Positions 44,515-57,976 of a stretch of 64,000 nt of DNA are shown here, one piece after another (the stretch's first letter is position 1; the number at the start of each line of letters is the position of its first letter). A program made the position numbers and the translations under genes. The notes under the pieces were generated by a model, which made no database searches, was not told where the DNA came from, and saw only the letters and a list, made by a program, of their open reading frames with translations. The stretch is taken from NCBI GenBank assembly GCA_963971535.1, contig OZ020598.1, positions 100,431,489 through 100,495,488 on the forward strand, read 5' to 3'. This DNA comes from Notolepis coatsorum (Eukaryota > Chordata > Actinopteri > Aulopiformes > Paralepididae).

Positions 44515-45411
44515 ACCTGATCGAAAAATAATAATATGTTCGCCTTCCGGCTACGCCCTCTGGTGGACACAATTATTATCTTTCTCATTAAAATGAACAC
44601 GAGTGTCTATGAGGTGAAGGATCCACTAAATCAAGACCATCCGAGGCAATATAAAGCGCCATACTTAAACAGCCTCATTATAAGTGGGTGCTTTACATCA
44701 GAGTTGGAACCCATACAGTATTCACAGACTGGTTTGTTTATTTTTCTTCACACACATGCATATTCAAACACTGTGGGTTTACTCCCCCGACATAATCCAC
44801 TGGTCGCATTTAACTTAATATGCAATAAAGCCAACATGGAGCCCAGATTGGACGTCTAAATCAAACAAGCTCCCCTCTTCTCCCGCTCGTGTGTCGTGGT
44901 CCGTGTGCGACTGCTATCCCAGTTCTCACTGTGGGCAACGGGAGAGCGAAGGTTAATCGCACGGACCAGCTGCACCTGTGTCAATGAACGCATCCCTACC
45001 GCTGTTTGAGTGTCTCTCCTCCTGTCTCTCCGCACACAGACCACAGACCCCGCAGTACCATTTCAGATACATAATTGGCATAACAGAATCTGCTTTCTAG
45101 ACGAGAATGGTGACTTGTTAACTAGACTCACTTCATCATCGTTTGCGAGAGATGTGCCATTGTTTTATGGAATGTTTTATCACTCAATAATAAAAGTCGA
45201 TTTTGAAGATATCGCAGTTCATTTCAGTGATCCGAGAGAGAGACAGACCACTACATCTGGTTATGGGAATGAAAGTGTTACAGTCTGCTATCGTTCTGCG
45301 TGGATGGATTACATGAATGTATAGTCAAATGTACTAATTTACATATTTATAGTCAAATATGCTCATAATATATAATTGTAGTATTCTCATGACAAATCAT
45401 GCATACCAGTA
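44133..45411. other. No clear gene; (CA)n at 44479-44512
   Basis: An ACTAACTAACTAACT run lies at 44159 and a CA array at 44479-44512. Open frames of up to 107 codons (44536-44859; 45010-45324) show no recognised domain, and I do not call them genes. Confidence 0.45.
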
Positions 45412-45719
45412 GGGGAGAGCGGGGTAATAAGTGCCAATTTTTACTTAAATTGCCTTTAAAGCAAAGGGATTACAGTAATGCCCCCAACTAAAATATGTAC
45501 ACATAGTTTAGGATGGTGTGCATCCCTGAGGACAATCACTATGGATCTTAAATAAACTGTTTCAGAAATATAGCTTTAGAAAAAAAAGTGGTTTTGTGGC
45601 ACAACTTGCCCCCGGTGCGGGGTAAGTTCTGACATTAGAGAGAATACACTGGGGTAAATTGTGCCATTGATAATTTTAAGTAAAACAGATCATTTTTATC
45701 TGAAAAGCGGTAAAAGCAT

Positions 45720-45848
45720 CCTGCAGATCTTCATCTCCTTTCCAACCTGACGTATAGACTTCCCCTGTTGCACCTTTTTCACTGCTCTTTCCAACTTCTC
45801 AAGATGAGTTGAAACCCTGTCTGTCTTCCGTTTGTATCTGCGTGGCAT
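45720..45848 (-). pseudogene. pogo/Tigger-type transposase N-terminus
   Basis: ATG at 45848 (minus) begins MPRRYKRKTDRVSTHLEKLE and continues AVKKVQQGKSIRQVGKEMK. A basic start (RRYKRKTDR) followed by a psq/CENP-B-type helix-turn-helix with the pattern LE-AV--V--GKSIR-V is the DNA-binding N-terminus of pogo/Tigger transposases. Only about 43 codons are legible. The DDE catalytic domain is absent, so the element depends on a transposase encoded elsewhere. Confidence 0.65.
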
Positions 45849-46222
45849 GATGTATTTTGGTCTAAAATTAAAAATATCACATAGTTTTAGTGATCAAATG
45901 TAAGAATACAATGTACAATAACAATACAATACAATAAAGTAATATATATAGTTAATAATTATAAGTTGGGGCAACTTAACAAACAAAACCTCTGGCACAA
46001 CTTAACCCAGGCACTTTGGCACAAATCACCCCAAGCCTACCATTTTGAAAAAAATGCATCCCCCAGCTGTTTTGAGCTAGCATCATGCTAGTATAGACTC
46101 ATGGTGTAGCTTACTAAAGCACTAAAACATGTGTGAACTGTTTCAAAGTTGTCTATAATTGTTCAAACACAGCAATAAAAAAACCTTGATCATACAAATT
46201 TTACTTTGGAGGGCACATTTTT

Positions 46223-46716
46223 TTTTTTTTTTTTGGTCTTTTTCCCCCTCCATTTTCCTCAGATTTTCTCCCATCCCAATGTTAGTCGTATGCCAATTCC
46301 CAGTCCCTTCCTGATCGCTGCGCACTTACCCCCCACAGTCAGATCATCTGGGAGAGTGGAGGCTACCACGTGCTTCCTCCGACACACGTCCAGCCAATCA
46401 CAGCTTCTTTTCACCTGGCAGCGCGGATTCTCACTGAGAGGGCATAGCGTGTGGGAGGACCACACTATCCCCCTCACGTCCAATCCGCGCTTAGCAGGCG
46501 CCCCGACCGAACTGTAGGAGTCGCTGTTTACAACAACCCGGACCCACCCCGCCAGCTTCTCCCACCCTCTGATACAGCCAATTGTATCAGTGCAGACGGC
46601 CAGCCAAGCTGGTGACAACCCCGGAGCTGTGAGCTGGATTCGAACAGGCGAATCGAGCTCACAGCTCCGGGGCTGGTGACGAACGCAATCTCCGCTCGGC
46701 CACCTAACCGCCCCTA
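46223..46716 (-). mobile_element. tRNA-derived SINE inside the pogo-like element
   Basis: Flanked by a 14-bp target duplication GAGGGCACATTTTT (46209-46222 and 46717-46730). On minus it starts GGGGCGGTTAGGTGGCCGAG with A- and B-box-like sequences, and ends in an A-rich tail (T run on plus). Near the head is an extra palindrome, CCCCGGAGCTGTGAGCT at 46620 inverted about 20 bp later, which the other copies lack. Confidence 0.85.
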
Positions 46717-46913
46717 GAGGGCACATTTTTGTTTTTGAACTTAAAGTTAAATGTGCTTAACTCTCAAGCCATGTGTCTCCCTTCTTTGCAGGTTGAGTGA
46801 AATGGATGCCTCTTCATAAATATGTTGTCACATGACCAACTTCTTCTATGGTTTTCTAGATAACAGGGGTGACACTACTTGCCCCTTGGCACAAATTACC
46901 CCACTCTCCCCTA

Positions 46914-46980
46914 TAGCAGTATATGATGATGCAGTGAATACGATAACATCTGTGTGCCATAAGTAACATCTTCTAAGGTC
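46914..46980. other. Spacer
   Basis: Short sequence between the pogo-like element and the 5'-truncated LINE. Confidence 0.4.
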
Positions 46981-47595
46981 AAGGTCCTGGCGGGATGGTG
47001 CCAGGAAAACAGCCTCTCCCTGAACGTCAGCAAAACAAAGGAGATGATTGTGGACTTCAGGAGGTCGGGGGTCAAGGACTACAGCCCCCTCAGCATCGAC
47101 GGGGCACCGGTTGAGAGAGTCAACAGCTTCAAGTACCTCGGAGCCTACATATCCGAGGACTTGACATGGACCACACACATTAACAGTGTGGTGAAGAAGG
47201 CACGACAACGCCTCTACTTCCTCAGGCGCCTAAGGAAGTTCCAAGTCAGCCAGAAGATCCTTAAGAACTTCTACTCATGTACAATAGAGAGCATCTTGAC
47301 CGGCAACATCACCTCCTGGTTTGGGAATAGCACTGCACAAGACCGAAGCAGACTACAAAGAGTGACACGTTCAGCCGAACGCACAATTGGAGGGGGGCTC
47401 CCCACCCTCCAGAACATTTACTACAAGCGTTGCAAGGGCAAGGCTAAGAGAATCATTAAAGACTCCAGTCACCCGAACAACTGCCTCTTTGAACTGCTGC
47501 GGTCAGGCAAGCGATACCGGAGTCTCAAGGAGAGCACAGTAAGACTCAGAAGTAGCTTCTATCCCCAGGCCATCAGGCTGCTAAACGAACAATGA
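46981..47595 (+). CDS. Rex1-like reverse transcriptase, C-terminal half (open)
   Basis: The frame is open from 46981 to a stop at 47593-47595; the ATG at 47044 is internal. Blocks in order are WCQENSLSLNVSKTKEMIV, VNSFKYLGAYISEDLTWT, VVKKARQRLYFLRRLRKFQ, FYSCTIESILTGNITSWFG, RSAERTIGGGLPTLQNIYY and PQAIRLLNEQ. They lie downstream of the catalytic Asp pair and form the RT palm end, thumb and C-terminal region. The upstream endonuclease and the catalytic motifs are missing by 5' truncation. No internal stop shows it to be young, but it cannot act alone. Confidence 0.85.
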   Translation, partial: KVLAGWCQENSLSLNVSKTKEMIVDFRRSGVKDYSPLSIDGAPVERVNSFKYLGAYISEDLTWTTHINSVVKKARQRLYFLRRLRKFQVSQKILKNFYSCTIESILTGNITSWFGNSTAQDRSRLQRVTRSAERTIGGGLPTLQNIYYKRCKGKAKRIIKDSSHPNNCLFELLRSGKRYRSLKESTVRLRSSFYPQAIRLLNEQ

Positions 47596-48105
47596 ATGAA
47601 CACTACACAACAACAACCACCAAACGCACATAGCACACACATCCACACGCACACACTCACTTTAAACAAACACACTGTAGCACCCACTCCACACACTTTA
47701 TAGCACACACCCACTTTAAACAAACACACTGTAGCACCCACTCCCCACACTTTATATTTATGGATGAAGGATTGCACTACAACTCGTACACCTTACTGTA
47801 AATTGTACCTAAAATTGTACCTCATCCCATTTCTGCTTTGCACTAGATAGTACTGTACATTAGTACACTGCATAGTATTGTGTATTGTATATTATATGGT
47901 AACTCAGAACATTGTACATATGTCTATACCGAACACTGTGACCTCATTTTCTTCTTCTAAATTCATGCTATATTATGTTATTATGTTATTTGATACTATC
48001 TTGTCTAGCACAGTCTCTGGAGCGTAACAGTAAGAAGCATTTTGTATGAAAGTATTCTGTACTTCTGTATGACAACTATTAAAGAACTTGAACTTGAACT
48101 TGAAC
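46981..48105 (+). mobile_element. Rex1-like LINE, 5'-truncated, (GAACTT)-tailed
   Basis: Open reverse-transcriptase C-terminal half, a 3' UTR rich in ACACAC and CACTTT motifs, and a tail of AACTTG repeats at about 48079-48105. It is the best-preserved member of the family that also gave 2198-2999. Confidence 0.88.
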
Positions 48106-48199
48106 TTCTGAGCATTTTGTTTGAATTCTGACACAAAAAAAGGCTATAGGTTTTCATCTGTTTTTTTTGTTATCATATTGAAATATGTCCGTTATATTA
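48106..48199. other. No recognisable feature
   Basis: Short AT-rich spacer. Confidence 0.4.
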
Positions 48200-48475
48200 T
48201 GTAACGGTTGTGACAACGTCACCTCAAACTTCGATGCCCCGAGGGAGATTCGAACACAGGTCTGCCACGCCGCATGCAAAAACACAGACCGCTATACCAA
48301 GAGGTGAATTCACTTCTTCGTACCGTGTCTGTGTCTTTTGAGGATGTGAGAGTGAGTTTAACCCATAGCACCGCTACTCACCCCAGCCCTTCGTGACTGT
48401 GCTTCACGATACCATCCTGGCACCGCTACTCACCCCAGCCCTTCGTGACTGTGCTTCACGATACCATCCGTTACA
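48200..48475 (-). mobile_element. tRNA-like repeat with TGTAACGG...CCGTTACA ends (copy B)
   Basis: The left end TGTAACGG (48200) and right end CCGTTACA (48475) are exact inverses and also give TG...CA. On minus there is CACCTCTTGGTATAGCGGTC (A-box-like) and GTGTTCGAATCTCCC (B-box-like). A 51-bp direct duplication starting GGCACCGCTACTCACC occupies about 48368-48468. No clear target duplication is visible, so SINE, LTR fragment and DNA element all remain possible. Confidence 0.6.
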
Positions 48476-49167
48476 TATATTTATCATATACTGTATCAGC
48501 AGATACGCATTAATCACTCAACCTGATTCCTCACAGGCACTATGACCTCTGCCCCCCACATCAATGTGCTGGAGCTCAGAACAGTTCTGCTTTAACACGT
48601 TCCTTGTAAGGGGATATCATGGTCTTGGTCAGGACAGACAGCCGACCCTCAGCAGAAACAGACAGGGTGGAGTAGGACGCCTAGTAATGAAGTTGGTTAA
48701 GGTTAGAGTTTGGAATCAGGGCTGGTGTTCTATCGCCCTGCTCTAAGACAAACTCTAACCTTAACCAACTTCGAAAGAGTGCCTAAGCTTAACCGGTGAA
48801 AGAAACAGGCGTCACACGATTGGCGCAGATGTGACTCACATGACCAGAAACGTCAGTGGCCAATCAGATCGCAGAACGCAAACCGTGGAACTGGAGGTTA
48901 GTTGGTAGAAGTATTGACGCGCAGTCCACCTGCTCAGCCTCAGCAAGCGTGAACAATGTGGAGAGCAGACCTATCGTCCAGAGGGAGCCCCCCCCTCGAG
49001 ACGAGTGGCGCTTACATCCAGACCTTGTCAGATGTCTGTATGATGCATGTCTAAGCATCTCACCCCCCCCCCCCCCCCCCTACAAGGACCACGATGGAAA
49101 TTGTGTCCATCCTTGGCAGTATTTCCTGACTGTGCTTCTGCAACATGTTATGTTATATATTGTCAAA
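48476..49167. other. No clear gene; perfect inverted repeat inside
   Basis: Holds the palindrome listed at 48689-48772 and a run of about 18 Cs near 49063-49080. The 104-codon frame at 48856 is not recognisable. Confidence 0.4.
48689..48772. repeat. Perfect 23-bp inverted repeat
   Basis: The arm beginning GAAGTTGGTTAAGGTTAGAG (48689-48711) is exactly inverted at 48750-48772, with a 38-bp spacer. It may be the core of a small foldback element; no target duplication was found. Confidence 0.85.
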
Positions 49168-49394
49168 TAAGTCATTCATTCATTCATTCATTCATTCATT
49201 CATTCATTCATTCATTCATTCATTCATTCATTCATCCATCCATCCATCCATCCATCCATCCATCCATCCATCCATCCATCCATCCATCCATCCATCCACC
49301 CATCCATCCATCCATCCATCCATCCATCCATCCATCCATCCATCCATCCATCCATCCATCCATCCATCCATTCATCCATCCATCCATCCATCCA
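49168..49394 (+). repeat. Compound (ATTC)n-(ATCC)n microsatellite
   Basis: About 16 CATT units followed by about 40 CATC units with a few interruptions. Frames through it are artefacts (Ile-His-Pro or Trp-Met-Asp-Gly). Confidence 0.95.
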
Positions 49395-49664
49395 GCAGGG
49401 GACCTTTCTGCCTCCAGAGAGAACACTCACTGTCCCCTGTGGTTCTCCAACAGGCAGAGGAGTGCCTCAACTCCCTGTCTCCATGGCCGGAAGGGCTCCT
49501 CTATGCGTTTCCCCCCATTAATTTGATAGACGATTGTTGGAGAGGGAGAGACTAGAGCGCCGGACTCTCATCTGATAGTGCTAGATCCGGGATCAGCCGG
49601 ATCAGGGATCAGCCGGATCAGGGATCAGCACGCTGGCACCCCGACATAATACAGCTTCTCGCAG
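49395..49664. other. No clear gene; short GGGATCAGCC repeat
   Basis: Three imperfect units of GGGATCAGCCGGATCA lie at 49591-49630. Otherwise unannotated. Confidence 0.4.
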
Positions 49665-50110
49665 CTCCTCCATAATAAATAACTTTAATAATAACTTTAT
49701 TTGTATAGCACTTTTCATACAGAAATTGCAGTTCAAAGTGCTTCACAACAGTAAAAAAAAATACAGGCATAAGCGAGCATAAAAAAGATAGAGAGCAAGG
49801 TAAGGTAAATCAGTAATAAAAATAATAAAATAGAATAGATAGTTTGATTCAGTTAAAAAATAGGCAATACAAAAAATATATAACAACAGAGCCGTGCTCT
49901 TAAAATTGCAGTGCATAGGAGGTCGTGAGATAAAATGTGCATAGAACCGACACATGAATTTGATAGGAAGTGTATAAAAGTAGGTACTGTAGGGTAAGAA
50001 TAGTGCAGGTAAAGTACAATTTGTGTCAGGATATCCCTGATGTCCATCCATGGCCCATTCCACAGTCCCAGGAAGCCGTGTCCCAGGCACACAGCAGCAT
50101 GTCTCACCCC
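49665..50110 (-). mobile_element. LINE 3' end (AGCACTTTGAACTGC type), copy B
   Basis: Same family as 39829-40135, with TGTATAGCACTTTTCATACAG and GCTTCACAACAGTAAAAA, then AATACAGGCATAAGCGAGCA. No coding part is legible; the upstream boundary is uncertain. Confidence 0.6.
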
Positions 50111-51749
<1,639 letters not shown>

Positions 51750-51949
51750 CTTTATTAATCCCCTTGGGGAAATTCATCTCGCAGCTCACATAGTATACAG
51801 ACATTGACCGTTCCCATACAGTTATTACACGTTATGTCTGCATCATGAATTAAAAATAAGTACATGATCAAATTCAATTAAATCATACCCATCAATATTA
51901 ATAGGAGCGTGATTAGATAAAAGCAGGTGTATAAAAACATTGTATAAAA

Positions 51950-52017
51950 ACAGGTGTAAAAAAACAGGTGTAAAACAGGTGTAAGAACAGGTGTAAAAAC
52001 AGGTGTAAAAACAGGTG
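51950..52017 (+). repeat. AACAGGTGTAAA short tandem repeat
   Basis: Imperfect 12- to 13-bp units within the LINE 3' UTR. Confidence 0.75.
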
Positions 52018-52029
52018 TGTGGGTCAGAG

Positions 52030-52281
52030 GTCAGGTCCCCCGCACTATAATACGCTGTTGTCCAGTCTGATGGCTGTGGGGACAAAGGACCTCCTGTGCC
52101 CCTCAGTCCGTGAGTGCAGGGAGATGAGCCGTCCGCTGCGACTGCTGCTCTGCCCCACCAGGGTGTGGTGGAGAGGGTGGTTGGTATTGCCCATGATGGC
52201 CAGCAGCTTGCTCTGCGTGCGGCTCTCCACCACGGTCCCCAGTGGGTCCAGTCTCCTCCCCACCACTGAGCCAGCCTTCTT
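52030..52281 (-). pseudogene. Rex1-like RT C-terminus (piece after the SINE)
   Basis: The minus strand reads RRLDPLGTVVESRTQSKLLA, then LISLHSRTEGHRRSFVPTAI and RLDNS. This is the end of the LINE protein, separated from its upstream part by the SINE at 52282-52753. Confidence 0.75.
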
Positions 52282-52753
52282 ATTTGTATTTTTTTATTTC
52301 TCTTTCTCCAATTTTCTGTTTTTCTCCCCGTCCCAATTTAGTCGCCGTGCCAATTCCGCCCCTCCCCTACCTGGCTGCTGTATGCATGTTCTCCTACGAG
52401 TCGGTACAAGGGCGTCCCGAAGCCGACCGCACGCTTCCTCCGATACGTGTGGTGACTGCCAGTGACGTCTTTTCACTTGGCAGCGAGGACTCTCATTGGT
52501 GAAGTGTAACGCGTGGGAGGGCACGCTATCTCCACCAAGTCCTGCCCCCGCTGAGCAAGCGCCGAGACCTGACCTGTAGGCGTCGCTGTCCACAACGCCA
52601 GATTCCCACCCACCAGCTTCCCACCCCCTAATACTGCCAATTGTATTAGTATGAACGACCAGCCAAGCTGGTAGCAACGCCGAGAGCTGGGCTCGAACCC
52701 AGCATCTCCTGCGTTGGTGACGAGCGCAATCTCCGCTACGCCACCTGACCGCC
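52282..52753 (-). mobile_element. tRNA-derived SINE, 472 bp, inside a LINE
   Basis: Exact 16-bp target duplication CTGAGCCAGCCTTCTT at 52266-52281 and 52754-52769. On minus it begins GGCGGTCAGGTGGCGTAGCG (A box) followed by GGGTTCGAGCCC (B box), and ends in an A-rich tail. This is the most complete member of the family here. Confidence 0.92.
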
Positions 52754-52769
52754 CTGAGCCAGCCTTCTT

Positions 52770-53207
52770 GACCAGCTTATCCAGCCGTCTGGTATCCCTG
52801 GCCGTGGTATTACCACCCCAACAGACAGCGGCGTAGAGGAGCACACTTGACACCACTGCCTGAAAGAACATGAACAACATTTCCCCACACACATTAAAAG
52901 ACCTGAGCCTCCTAAGGAAGAACAGCCTGCTCTGTCCTTTCTTGTAAAGCGCTTCCGCGTTAGCAGCCCAGGCCAGCTTATCGTCTAGGTGCACGCCTAA
53001 ATATTTGTATGTCTGCACCGTCGCAATGTTGTTTCCCCGTATGCTGACTGGTTGCAGAGGTGGTTTCGAGCTGCGGAAATCCAGTACCATCTCCTTGGTC
53101 TTTTTTGCGTTCAGGAGGAGGCCGTTCCGTTCGCTCCAGTCGCTGAAGGCTCCCACCTGGTCCCTGTACTCTCCCTCCTGTCCCTTCCTCACACACGCCA
53201 CAATCGA
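52770..53207 (-). pseudogene. Rex1-like RT (piece before the SINE)
   Basis: The minus strand encodes IVACVRKGQEGEYRDQVGAF, WSERNGLLLNAKKTKEMVLD, TVQTYKYLGVHLDDKLAW, LYKKGQSRLFFLRRLRSFNV and ARDTRRLDKLVKKAGS. These are blocks just downstream of the catalytic Asp pair through the thumb. The frame is open until the SINE. The element is 5'-truncated at 53207, so it lacks the catalytic motifs. Confidence 0.82.
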
Positions 53208-53899
53208 TTTAGATTATTAGATTACATATATTGTAACTATTTCGGGTCTTACGGCTGCCAAAAAGTTGATAGCGTCACGCTGGATTCAACCGGATAAAAT
53301 GTGCCGGAAGGTATGGGTTCTTACCTATCTCGATGTGATTTATCTAGAGATATCCACTGCATGAATTTGAGGTGTTAATGAAGCCAGCATAGCAGTCTGG
53401 GTAGCGGTGGTGGAGAAGATAAAGGAACGCATATAAATTTGTATTTTTCTGATGTTAAATGAAGTAGTGGATGTATAGTCCATGTGGGGGTCCTGAGGGG
53501 GTGGGGGGGGGGGGGTGGAGGGAAGAGCGAGGAAGAGCGAGCAAAGCCCATGTATTGTATTTATTTATTTATAATTTTTTATGTCTTTTTAATCTACATT
53601 CATTTTGATTTAATTACTGGACTGTCATTATTGTTATTATTATTTCTGTTATTGTCCTGTGATTTATCATTGATTATTACTCTTACTGTATTGTTTGTCT
53701 TGTTTCATGTTAAAAAAGGGAAAATTAAAAACATTTGTTCAAAAAAATATATATATTGTAACTATTTATTAATAGGGCAAATATAACTGAGAGGGCATAC
53801 ATACCAGCATCTTGCACCTCGTTGCCCCTATGCGCATGTCCAGAGTTAATTATATCGTCCTATTGTTTACACTGTCTTTTTTATTCAATTTATATTTTT
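53208..53899. other. No recognisable feature
   Basis: G-run at 53498-53515, otherwise AT-rich non-coding. Confidence 0.4.
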
Positions 53900-54022
53900 A
53901 CTTCTCCACTGTATTATAATTCTATGACCTGTACCTCCCCTCCCCCCTCCCCCATGCTGCTATGATGCCTGCATTTCACCAAGGGGATCAATAAAGGAAT
54001 ATCTTATCTTATCTTATATTAT
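53900..54022 (+). mobile_element. Rex1-like LINE 3' tail, (ATCTT) type
   Basis: TGCATTTCACCAAGGGGATC, AATAAAGGAATATCTTATCTT and further TATCTTATCTT match, in inverse, 43066-43100 and 51740-51780. This is a 3' end only. Confidence 0.65.
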
Positions 54023-55579
<1,557 letters not shown>

Positions 55580-56283
55580 CACACACACACACACGTGTGT
55601 AATGAATGAACAGTAGGCTTATATTATTGAAATTACTTTTCATTAGGAGATAGTAAATACTGTACGTACAGTACTCTTAGCATGACATCTTAAGGCCGCC
55701 ACAGAGTTGGGTGTACTGTGAGCGGACCGGACTCTGCGTGGCATGTCCGCAATCGTTTGAGGCATCAGTGAAGCCAAGCGGACCACCGCTTACCAATTTC
55801 CTACATTTCTCATGCCAGTTTACTACATTTAATGCAGGTCGATGTCAACCAAGCAGCCTTTTGTGTGACACTGGTGCGCAACGCCTCTGTGGAGTCTGGT
55901 CTGCTCACGCCCGACTCTGTGTCCCGCTAAGATGTGTACTGTACTGTACTGTACTGTAGTAGAACTATAGTATGACTACTATAGGGCAGCGCAGTATCTG
56001 CGATCTCCTAATAAAACAAGTCATTAGAATAATATACGCCTACTGTGTTCATTCATTATGCACGTAGACTATACAGTACGTGCACGCGTGTGTGTGTGTC
56101 TGTGTGTGAGCGCTGCGGCAGGTGTGTGCTGTATGATGACAATACATTTGAATCTGACCTAATTTCGATCCATTGCAGTACTTTATATTTGTATATCTTG
56201 TATGTCATAAATGTCTGGATGTAACAGTACTGTATATCTATCTGTATGTCGTGTATGTCATAAATGTCAAGATGAATGGAAAA
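55580..56283. other. No clear gene
   Basis: Contains GGCCGCCACAGAGTTGGGTG near 55693, partially mirrored by CTGTGGAGTCTGGTCTGCTC near 55888, perhaps an eroded MITE, and a short TGTAC run at 55934-55955. Confidence 0.4.
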
Positions 56284-56413
56284 TTGGGGACCTTGGTGTA
56301 AACAAGACGAAAGTCTTTCTCTGGTCTGGATCCCCTTAACAATTGTGTGTATTGAGCCATACTGTACTGTACCCATTCTGCAATCTGTTAATAAAGTCAA
56401 TCAATCAATCAAT
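56284..56413 (+). mobile_element. LINE/SINE 3' end ending (AATC)n
   Basis: Single copy of the arm that is inverted at 27557-27785. It ends in CTGTTAATAAAGTCAATCAATCAATC, a typical LINE tandem tail (positions 56384-56409). Confidence 0.65.
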
Positions 56414-57189
56414 TCAGCTCTACCTGTTGAATACGGGGATCGGCTCATGCAACGCAGACCCTTTTTTTGCACACTGCCCTCTCATTAAAATGTTGGCATC
56501 TAACCAGAGTGCAAAGGTAACAGTAAAGTGAAATAGCAATATACAATGTACAGATGTTTAAAATGGAATATAATATTTATAAATGAGTACTACTGAGTAA
56601 TAATACAAATCTGAAATATGTACAGTTTTACAGTATTAGTACGGTATGTACAGTGATTAGAATAGTAGCCATACTGGCCAGTGGTATAACTAGTACGGAT
56701 ATATACAGATGTAGATATAGTGTATACACAGCTATGTAAATATAAATATATAAATGGTATATACAGTATTATTTTGAGTCAAGAGTGAATTGCTCATTTG
56801 CACAGCCCTGTTAAATATTCAACTCCACTCTATTTTTATTTTCATTCTAATTGGTGTATATACTCGACTACATCGTGCACAATTGTACAGCCCTGGCCTA
56901 TTTAATTTATAATTATATTGTACTTTTATTTAAACTTAGATTACATTTTATAAATTTGTATTCTACCCTATATTTTATTGTACGTTAATTGTCAATTATG
57001 TCGCTGTTAATGTCGCACCACACAACCAAATCAAATTCCTTGTAAGTGCAAACTATTTCGCAATAAATACATTTCTGATTCTGATTCCGAAATATGTATT
57101 TGAAATCAGAAAACCTAAGCAGTATTGTCAGCTCCACGGGAACAATGCCCTCAAACAAATTGTGTGCAATATCAGGAGGATAGCCTGTT
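56414..57189. other. No recognisable feature
   Basis: AT-rich. CTGATTCTGATTCC at 57077 follows AATAAATACATTT and is probably the 3' tail of another Rex1-like LINE. Confidence 0.45.
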
Positions 57190-57455
57190 TCACCTTTTTT
57201 ATTTTTTTACTCTCAAACAGTCACGTTCAATCTCCTATGCAGACTTGACATGAGCTTTGTGTGAATATCTCTTGCTCTCAGGGTAAAAGCACCAGGCTTA
57301 TCTTCCTTAGACTGAATCTCACTTCTTTCCTGTACAAAATATGCATATATAGTGGCCAGAAGAACTCTCAACAAAGCTAGCTGTAATCTGTGGGCTCCAA
57401 GGTAGTCTGCTACCACGCATTGGACAGTTCCTTTCATAGGCTGACCAAGCTGTAA
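57190..57455 (-). pseudogene. Exon-like fragment of an unassigned repeat protein
   Basis: The minus strand has a polypyrimidine stretch and TTACAG just before LGQPMKGTVQCVVADYLGAH, then VQERSEIQSKEDKPGAFTLR and a stop at 57213-57215. The pattern (KGTVQCV-AD-LGAH ... SEIQSKE---GAFTLR) is one I associate with a repetitive metazoan protein, probably a transposon product. The expected C-x2-C residues between the two blocks are missing, so a segment is replaced. I cannot name the family. Upstream on the same strand, the frame at 57434-57832 ends near a GTATGATG that could be a splice donor, but its content is unfamiliar. Confidence 0.4.
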
Positions 57456-57976
57456 GATGAAAATGCTGTAACCAGGAATTTTAAAAGAGGCCCCAACATA
57501 GTTTGAGTCAGTGCATCATTATAATGAGTCATATAGTGAGTCATCATCATCATACCTCTTATCCACATGGCACATTTAGCATACAACACATGTCGATTGC
57601 ATACTCTAAGTAAAGTGGTCACTATTCTTGAACCACTTACAGTACATGCATGAGTCTGGTCTCTCTTGAAAGGAAACATTCTGAATGTTCTTCCACAACA
57701 GGAAGAATCACCCTGAGTGCTAATGTATAGAGGTTTGAACACACTGAAATAAAAATTTTCTTTACATGCAAACAGATGCCTGCAAAATAGTTCCAGCTGA
57801 TAGGTATGAGCTGGAAAACACAATAGGTCCATAGCCTGGAGTCTTATCTAGTACATGTTGATAACAATATCATGGAAATTGTCCGGTCCAATTCATTTTC
57901 ACGTCAAGCGAGTAATTCTCCTTTCTTCTTGTTCTACTCTCCCTTTATCGTAGTAAACATCCCTCATGTAAGATAC
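57456..57976. other. Unassigned, with a 132-codon minus frame
   Basis: The frame 57434-57832 (minus) is Cys-rich in its first part and resembles nothing I recognise. It may be chance. Confidence 0.35.

Larger units (their letters stand above)
45412..46911. mobile_element. pogo/Tigger-like DNA transposon, 1500 bp, non-autonomous
   Basis: Inverted ends of about 28 bp: left GGGGAGAGCGGGGTAATAAG, right inverse GGGGAGAGTGGGGTAATTTG. Both are flanked by TA (45410-45411 and 46912-46913), the target duplication of the Tc1/mariner/pogo superfamily. Subterminal repeats such as GGCACAACTTGCCCC and GCACAACTTAACCC resemble the ends. A minus-strand transposase start survives, and a SINE sits inside at 46223-46716. 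Confidence 0.85.

Noticed and set aside
45010..45324. 104-codon plus frame
   Set aside because: No recognisable domain, no conserved context; could be chance in AT-balanced sequence.
49047..49555. Ile-His-Pro and Trp-Met-Asp-Gly repeat frames
   Set aside because: Artefacts of the tetranucleotide array.
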